Position numbers and translations under genes: made by a program
Notes under the pieces: generated by a model
Database searches by the model: none
The model's input: only the letters and a program-made list of their open reading frames with translations
What the model was told of the DNA's origin: nothing
Source of the DNA: Polytrichum commune
Taxonomy: Eukaryota; Streptophyta; Polytrichopsida; Polytrichales; Polytrichaceae
DNA: 64,000 bases
Direction of reading: 5' to 3'
Assembly (NCBI GenBank): GCA_950295325.1
Contig: OX485804.1
Span: 34,906,001-34,970,000 of the forward strand
Shown: positions 57,601 through 64,000 of the stretch, piece after piece
Numbering within the stretch: the stretch's first letter is position 1
Layout: each line of letters opens with the position of its first letter

Positions 57601-58286
57601 CCATGAGGTATAGTGAAGGATTTTGACAGAGAGCTTCTCTTAATGTTCTACATGGGATCCACATGAGCTCAAACTTGCAATTCTTGGAAGTTTGGTAATT
57701 GGATTTGACAAACTTTCATCAAACACTCAAGCAATTGAAATCTTCACCAGTCCTCAAGCTCTCAATAGTCTGAGCAAGTGTAATTATGGTCGCTGCAGGT
57801 TACCTGGATCCAGAGTATCTAAACACTTATCAGCTAAACACAAAGAGTGATGTCTACTCCTTTGGAATATTACTTGTCGAGATATTCACAGGGAGGCGGC
57901 CGATCGAGTTGAAGAGGGCAAGTGACGAGCGTGTCACCATCAGATGGGCTTTCAAGAAATTTGTGGAAGGGAAGGTGGTCGACATTCTTGACCCAAAGAT
58001 TGAGAAAACACCTGCTGCCGTGGGCATTGTGGAACGTTTGGCAGAGCTTGCATTTGCGTGCTCAGCGCCCACGAAAGGTGACCGACCGAGCATGAAGAAG
58101 GCGGCTGAAGTTCTTTGGGACATCCGAAAAGATTTTCTTGTTTCCCATCAGAAGGAGCTTAAGGCTATGGCTGAGAGGGCTGAGAGCATCCGCACTGAGA
58201 GCGCTCGAAGTAATCAATCAGTTGACTCCCTCACTCCCTCACTCCATCAGCAATCTCATCGCCGTCGTAGTCATAGTAGGTTCTAA
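54685..58286 (+). CDS. CRCK: Receptor-like cytoplasmic kinase of the calmodulin-binding CRCK group, 422 residues
   Basis: Exons 54685-55113, 56986-57337 and 57799-58286 join in phase (0, then 1). The start MGRMKTSFLGCACL fits dual acylation: Gly2 with Thr6 for N-myristoylation and Cys11/Cys13 for palmitoylation, predicting plasma-membrane attachment without a transmembrane segment. The kinase domain spans about residues 90-370: glycine loop IGQGGFG (97-103), Lys119 in VAIK, Glu137 in helix C, HRDVKSSN with Asp217 and Asn222, DFG at 235-237, and YLDPEY in the activation region. All catalytic residues are present, so it should be active. Similarity throughout, including DRPSMKKAAEVLWDIRK, is to CRCK2/3-type RLCKs. 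Known members act in calcium/calmodulin-linked stress and immune signalling; the role here is inference. Both introns contain tandem repeats. Confidence 0.93.
55143..56510. repeat. Tandem repeat array in intron 1 of the kinase gene
   Basis: Three to four units of about 210-250 bp share gtgtgaaacctaaagtctg, ccgttacaa.atggcattgagc, catcaatttcagg, gtctcggagacaactt and gattggcattgtttgaggtg. Copies start near 55143, 55400, 55630 and 56280. A second block, tgtaggat.tgttttgtgctctcatcact, recurs near 55875, 56070 and 56520. Confidence 0.75.
56735..56984. repeat. T-rich minisatellite abutting the intron-1 acceptor of the kinase gene
   Basis: Degenerate units of ttgcttgttgcttgtttctt followed by gaactg repeat about nine times and run to within a few bases of the acceptor at 56985. 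On the transcript strand this forms a T-rich, A-poor tract about 240 nt long. Confidence 0.85.
57371..57785 (+). repeat. Intronic repeat in kinase intron 2 (copies b and c)
   Basis: 57371-57665 is a full copy of the repeat also found at 9268-9595. 57664-57785 is a second partial copy in tandem, ending gagcaagtgtaattatgg directly before the acceptor ctgcag at 57798. The two genes are about 48 kb apart in the window. Confidence 0.7.
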
Positions 58287-60504
58287 TTAACCTTTTTAGC
58301 ATATTTTTCTCTTTGTACAGCTCCATACAACCCACTGAACTGGGAATTCAAGCAAAGCCCCATTTAGGTAGATAGGCACATTTGGGTGGACCTAGGTGCT
58401 TCCGTAATGAGAGACACGAATTTGAGTCTTCTCGTCACCAAGGTATTAGGAAGTTGGCCTAAACCTTAAACCCTAAACCCCAAACTATAAACCCATCAAC
58501 TCTCAAGTTCCCATAAGATGCTCCCCTCTTTCAATGGTAAAGCAACGATGATCTCTTGCACCATTTTGTGCAACTTTGAGGACAGGAACAGGTGGTACCT
58601 TTGAGGACAGGAACAGGTGGTACCTAAGCTATTTTGGTACGTGATTGTCACTTCAGAGGAGTTGCTGATGCGAGAATGTTTCCATTTTATTCTTTCTGCA
58701 GTTTCAAGAATTTTGGCCATGATGCAAAAATGAGCCATATGTAATTGGCAGGGAGTCATTTAATGTCCAACTGTGCCATGGTTAGTGTTCATGCATGTGT
58801 AGGGGCTAGTATTTAATAACCAGAATGGCTTCACAGGAGTAAAAGCCAGTGTAAGCAGAATTGAGTGTAGGGATGAAAGAGTCAAGCTTGTTAGGTACCT
58901 AATAAGTTGACCCTCTGATGAGGAGGGGTATTTTATCAATTGTAAAACTAGTTTTGCCGATGACTGATTTCATATGTAAGATGGTGTTTCTGGTGATCAT
59001 GTGTATTCTATTTCACATCATTCTTCGCTGGATTTGTGGACAGAAATGGAAGTGGAGCCTGTGAGAACATTAACTTGTTTTACTTTTGGCTTCCCGGACT
59101 TTAAAATAATTTTCATTTTGGAAACAGGAGCTCTCGTGCATGCTGATGAAATCCTGGCCCTGTGACACTCTAAAAGGAGACTCTGCTTTTTGATATCCTA
59201 AAATCAATAATGCTGATCCTGGCTGGGTTTTTCAGGACTTCAAAAAATCTACAGTGACTAATCGGAAGTCTTTCACATAGGTTGCATACTGTGAAAAAGG
59301 TGGTTTTAGTTTCGATTTTGGTCTGGAGTGCTGCGAGTTGCAAGCTTCTTACATTCTGGTATTTACAGTGAGAATATTGTTTCCCAAAAGAACGAGGTGT
59401 GATGTCAGTACCAAATTCCAATAGTAGTCACAGACTCTCTGGGCAAATCAGCGACTGGTCCTCCAAAAAGCACAATAGATTGCCGGAGGTCAGCATGGTC
59501 TCCGAATACCGCAGTCACCATTTGAAGGAATGTGCAACATTTGTCAAACACTGGGCATGGGGTGGAGCAATGTGCAACATCCAGTTCCTTTATCATCCAA
59601 GTACACAGCGCAACGAAAGGTCCTTTGCAGATCCCATAAATGGGTTGCACACAGTGCTTTTGCAAAGTTCAGACTGAACCTGCAAAATGTTGACATTATC
59701 ATTGATCACACACTGACCTTTTGTCCCTCAGAACTAAATAACCTGTCATCCATCCCATCACACAAAAGACTCCGGCTCCAGCTGGTTGCTTTTTTGAATT
59801 CCTATTTCATCATCGTAACCTTCACGCCCTGCCGCAGGTTGTTGGCCTCTTGCTAAGAAATATGCCTTAACTAAATTACTACAAAACTATTTGAATACTT
59901 AAATAGAATGGGAAAATGCCAACCACTTGTCGGTAACCCTAATCCATTAGACAACAGGAGGGTTATCAACCAAGAGGCCGGTCACATATCAACAACTAAG
60001 AATTGCAATGTCGGAGATGAGATTACAGCATGAATTGAGCCAGAATATGACAGTTGAGTACCTGCCGGGTGGCAAAGGGTTGTGCAAAACCTCAAGTAAC
60101 TTATAGCCTGATCGCACACGCGGTTCCCCGTCGTCTGAGCTTTAATACGTAGCCTCGCGTGTATTGAGTGCCCAAAGTTATTTAGACGTCGAACTTTCCG
60201 AAACGTCCAACGTTCGGGTGAAGTATTCCAGTAGAAAGTCACAACTCGCACACGAGGATAAGAAACTAATCGCAAGCCGTAATTGGTGACGAGGAAGGTA
60301 ACTTGATCTTTCGTCCTATTGGGTTTGAAAGTCGTCGACTGTTCGACGACCGTGTAGAACTCCACGATCGGACGTTCGCCGTGTGCGAGTGGGCTATTAG
60401 TAGTTCATTAACCATAACTTAGGTGTTGAGGTGTTGAGATTTGGCGCTATATTTAGTGCCTTATTGGTTCTTGAGGATTTCGGAGTTAATTAGAAGAGTT
60501 TGAT
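58287..60504. other. Intergenic between kinase and esterase genes
   Basis: 58287-58600 probably holds the kinase 3' UTR. A direct duplication of about 22 bp (tttgaggacaggaacaggtg) lies near 58576-58620. 59400-59860 has overlapping open frames without recognisable content. 60400-60504 precedes the esterase ATG and should be its promoter/5' UTR. No clear TATA box was found. Confidence 0.5.
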
Positions 60505-63500
60505 ATGGCGCCTCATGCGAGGCCCAAGTTTGTGCTATATGGAGCCTCCATGACGGAGTTCTCCTTCTGCCCTGGCGGATGGGGTGGAGCTCTCGCAAAT
60601 CTCTACTGCCGGAAGGTAATGTCACATTTCAAGCCACTTTACTAAGTTTTTTGATGTAATTTTTTGTTTTACTTTCCTTTCATTTGCGTCCCGGGTGAAT
60701 GAGGCTGTTCGAGGAAGGGGCAGTGGGTTAAGGGTTTTGGTAATGTGGGGTTTGAGAAGAATGCTAGATCTCTGGGAATGTGGCCACATGGAGAGGAATT
60801 TGGGTTATAGTTACCCCAGAATCGTAAATGGCTGCTTAATCGTGAAAACATGTCTATCCATATAGAATATTGTCCGCGGTATGTTACTGGACATGGTGGT
60901 CACGGCAATGCTTTGCTCTTTCTACGAGGCCTTAATTGTTGCTTTCTTTCTACAGACAGTTTAGTCCAGAATTTGTGTTGGAGATCATTGTGGATTTTTA
61001 GGATTGGTGGTTTGGGGTTTGAATAATATGCTGGATTGCTGGGAATGTGGCCATATGGAGAGGAGGAATTTGAGTTCTAGTTACGCCGAACTCTTCAGTG
61101 GCTGCTTGATTGTGAAAAGACGTCTATCTACACACAATGTGGTTCGTGGTGTGTTTACTGGACATGGTGGTCACGTCAATGCTTTTCTCTTTCTACAAGT
61201 ACTTGGTTGGTTGTTGATTTTTCTCTACAGACAATTTAGTCCAGAATTACTTTTGAGTAATTTATCGGTGGGGGAGTGGGTCTGATGAAAATGTCAACAC
61301 GTTGTTCTGTGCATGCAGGCAGACATTGTGCTCCGAGGGTACCGAGGATGGAATACTCGACGTGCCCTAGATGCTCTGGAGAAGATGTTCCCTAAGGTAA
61401 AGTGAGTTGGCACTGAGTAAGTAATGGTTGATAGTTAGAGAGAAACACCGATGCAATGCAAACCCAATGTGCTGCAGACTGTTCATGTTAAGTTTGTGCC
61501 TGAAAATGAATAAATTACTCACTTGGCTTGGAATGCAATGCAGCATGTTGCTCTCATGTTGGCAAAGACCTTGACTAATCTGCTTCAATCTGCTTGTTGA
61601 CTAAATGGAGTTCTTAATAATTTCATTTAGCTTCGTGGAACCCCAATCAAATGCATTTTGATGCAAGCATCACCAAAAGCCATGTACGACAATATTCTTT
61701 CAATTTGAAACCTAAATCTCAGTATGTGTGAAGGCTATATGTTTTAACATAGGCTCATAATGGGGTTTAAACTAATAGGAGCTTGCGACTTGACTTTACT
61801 TGGCATTCATACCCAGAAAAGAGGAACCAGATTCTTGGAAATTTGTTCCTTAAGTCTAAACAGAATGAGAACGAGCTCACAAGGCTTAAGAAGAATGTTA
61901 TGTCTGTTGCTTGCAAAATCTCTTCTAAGAGCCCATTTGCCATCAGCAACATTTACAAGTGCAGCCAGAGCTTGTAGTGGTGGTTTTAGGTTCATAATGG
62001 GGCAAGGATTAGTAGGAGCTTGTGACTCAACTGTATTTGGCTGTATTTCTAAGAAATGAGGAACCCAATTCTTGGAGATTTGTTCCTCAAGTCTAAATAG
62101 AAATAGAACAAGCTCACAAAGCTTAAGAAAACTGTTCTGTTTGCTGCTTGTAAATTCTTATGTAAGAGCATGTTTGCCACCAACAGGATGCAGAAGAGCA
62201 GCCAGAGCTTGTAGTGGTGTTTTTTGGCGCCAATGACGCTGCGTTTCCCATGCCAAGCGGGGGAGGCCAGTATGTCCCCCTTCCAGAGTTTGAAGAAAAT
62301 TTGTGTCGTATAGCGACATATCTTCAGGTCCCTTCCTTGTCCCCTCACCTCCTACCATTCACCGTTCCAATTTAGTTTCTTAATATCCTCCCCCCCATTC
62401 CCCCCCCTTAAAACTAATAACCTTGCATGAATCAAGGGTTACATATTATTTTGGTCTCCCCCAGCCCTACGACTGTATTCTAATTGCTATTCATCATCAT
62501 GTCTACTGCTCACTCAATCAAGGGTGAGCCTCTTGGGATATCAGCACTTCTGCTAAGAATCACTTATGTTCGGGAAAGTCCTTGAAATTAAGAGCCATTG
62601 AGGGCTTCTTAATAGCAGATTCCTATTTCGCCTCTTGAACAGGGTCTTTCAAATAAGACAAGGGTGATACTGACAACCGCGCCACCAATTCACGAAGCCG
62701 CCCGCCTAGAATATGGCAGGTAATTTGTTCCCTCAAACCCATTCCCAACACTATGCTGCTAGTAAGATTATTCCTCTGTTAGATCCAGATGACAGGCAAT
62801 TTAGAGCACTGATTCCTTGAAACTAAACACTGATAGTTTGAAATTGAGGGTTGTCTTAGCTTACTAGGTATCTATTCATGTAACGTGTGAATCAAGATAA
62901 ATCTGGGTGCTAGGTGCAAGTAGTTTGCAGTTACTGCTGCACAAAATGAAAGACTGCATAAGGCATGTGGGCCTTATGTGGTCATTCTTCTTAGTCAGAC
63001 GCCTGTATTTGAGTAGTATATGGCAAGCTTGTAATTAAGAATGATGCCAAAAACACATGTGTTACGATGAGATTGAACTGTGCGCTCAAAATATAGACAC
63101 CATTCTAAGTTCAACAATGAACGCCACTTTGGGAGGGCTTGTATCATCATTTAAAGAGCTATAAGAGTCCAAAGTGAATAAAGGGCTTGTCTTCACTTTG
63201 GATTCTTATAGCTTTTGGAATGACAATCTTCTGTGATTCGCAATTGATAACCTCACGAGACAGTTACCGATGCGATCCAACAACCAGAAATGTCTGTGGA
63301 GTTGGAAGTGCTCACCATAGGGCCACATACCTTACGAAGTTTGGCCCTTAATGTAAGGGCTGCAACTGATGCAGGACAAAATACGGGGAGAAGGGAGGAC
63401 AATACTTGGATCGCACAAATGAGCGGGCGGGTCAATACGCTGCAGCTTGCAGGAGGGCAGCTCAGAAAATGGTAGTGGGGAACATCGATCTGTGGACCTC

Positions 63501-63536
63501 CATTCAACGGCAGCCGGACTGGCAGACATGCCTCTC
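60505..63536 (+). CDS. IAH1: IAH1-like GDSL esterase (isoamyl acetate-hydrolysing type), 3' end outside window
   Basis: Exons 60505-60615, 61319-61396, 62187-62327, 62643-62719 and 63375-63536 join in phase and give the first 189 residues. Block I, FVLYGASMTEFSF, has the nucleophile Ser15. Block II is RGYRGWNTR with Gly44 and Asn49. Block III is FFGANDAA with Asn79/Asp80. Further family landmarks are YVPLPEFEENL, RVILTTAPPIHE, RTNERAGQYAAAC and IDLWTSIQ. The final block carrying the catalytic Asp and His (DGLHLT in relatives) is absent from the rest of the window; the donor at 63537 indicates it lies further downstream. Relatives hydrolyse short-chain esters such as isoamyl acetate. Odd point: the usual GDS is GAS here. 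Introns 1 and 2 contain tandem duplications. Confidence 0.88.
60730..61262. repeat. Tandem duplication in intron 1 of the esterase gene
   Basis: Two units of about 275 bp (60730-60990 and 61000-61262) share ctgggaatgtggcca.atgg, agttctagttac, gtggctgctt.at.gtgaaaa, tactggacatggtggtcac, ctctttctac and acagac.gtttagtccagaat. Confidence 0.88.
61750..62215. repeat. Tandem duplication spanning the end of intron 2 and the start of exon 3
   Basis: Two units of about 235 bp share cataatggggt, ggagcttg.gac, aggaacccaattcttgg, tgttcctcaagtctaaa, gagctcacaaggcttaagaa, catttgccaccaacag and gcagccagagcttgtagtgg. The second unit includes the real 3' splice site and the first 30 nt or so of exon 3. The first unit carries a decayed copy of both. 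Confidence 0.85.
62950..63230 (+). repeat. Dispersed repeat family F2, in intron 4 of the esterase gene
   Basis: Contains gcatgtgggccttatgtggt, gcctgtatttgagtagtata, ccaaaaacacatgtgtta, a gagattgaactg block and attctaagttcaacaatgaa, the same order as in the intergenic F2 copies. It lies wholly in the intron between exons 4 and 5. Confidence 0.65.
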
Positions 63537-64000
63537 GTAAGAGCCTCCTGAGCCATAAATTCTAGATATCTTACTTATACCACCTAGGCAATCTTGGTGA
63601 GTGTACCTCAACCTCAAGTTATGAGGTGGAATTTGGCATTGGAAGGGGGCACCTGGTAATACACCGCTTGCACACAGTGAAATTCCAACATTTTAGGACG
63701 TCAAGGACCCCCTGCAAGTTTGAGAGCCACCTTTTTTGTGCACTTCAACACTGGATTACCGAAAATGTTTGACTTCTGATTGAGGTGTTCTACATGGTTG
63801 TTGAATGATTAATGTTTGATGACCCTCAAAACACAATAAGATGAATGATCAAGCATACTTGGGAATTTATGTATAGGGGAATGCCCTGAGGGGAGTCCAT
63901 TGTGGAATTTAAGGGCAGTCCTTGAGCTAAAATTCCATAATGGACGACCCAATGGGCATTTCCTGCTGTGTTTTTCTTGTAAGGAATAATATGGGTGGCA
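63537..64000. other. Beginning of esterase intron 5, no further exon seen
   Basis: This starts with a GTAAGA donor. No sequence that could encode the expected DGLHLT block occurs before the window ends, so the remaining exon(s) are downstream. Confidence 0.6.

Overview
The window is nuclear DNA of a land plant. Genes are interrupted by many GT-AG introns, and the recognisable proteins are plant types: a membrane-anchored receptor-like cytoplasmic kinase of the CRCK group, an IAH1-like GDSL esterase, a plant alpha/beta hydrolase and a secreted glycine-rich protein. Small DNA-transposon derivatives fill the space between genes. Nothing identifies the species. Medium introns and moderate GC would fit a bryophyte or other non-flowering plant, but that is inference.

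Layout. 1-1957: the 3' end of a plus-strand gene whose last two exons encode a conserved C-terminal module that, from memory, also occurs in some plant trihelix factors. 1958-8371: decayed intergenic DNA with dispersed repeats and small inverted-repeat elements. 8372-20093 (minus): a 15-exon gene that I could assemble with intact reading phase into a 2,178-residue coiled-coil protein; I recognise no family. 22435-26233 (minus): a four-exon alpha/beta hydrolase of 381 residues with a complete catalytic triad and one N-terminal membrane segment. 26330-52000: about 26 kb of transposon-derived DNA (CACTA-ended MITEs, a PIF/Harbinger-type MITE pair, foldbacks, a SINE-like copy), broken by one intact intronless gene for a secreted glycine-rich protein at 44241-44684. 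54685-58286 (plus): a three-exon kinase of 422 residues. 60505-63536 (plus): the first five exons of an IAH1-like esterase whose last exon lies beyond the window.

The genes do not form a pathway; each looks independently expressed. The shared theme is structural. Introns and the kinase upstream region are full of direct tandem duplications of about 200-400 bp. Two introns from different genes end in simple-sequence pyrimidine tracts next to the 3' splice site: a 105-unit dinucleotide array in the coiled-coil gene and a T-rich minisatellite in the kinase gene. One intronic repeat is shared between these two genes. All exon models come from reading splice sites and phases by eye; no transcript evidence was available.
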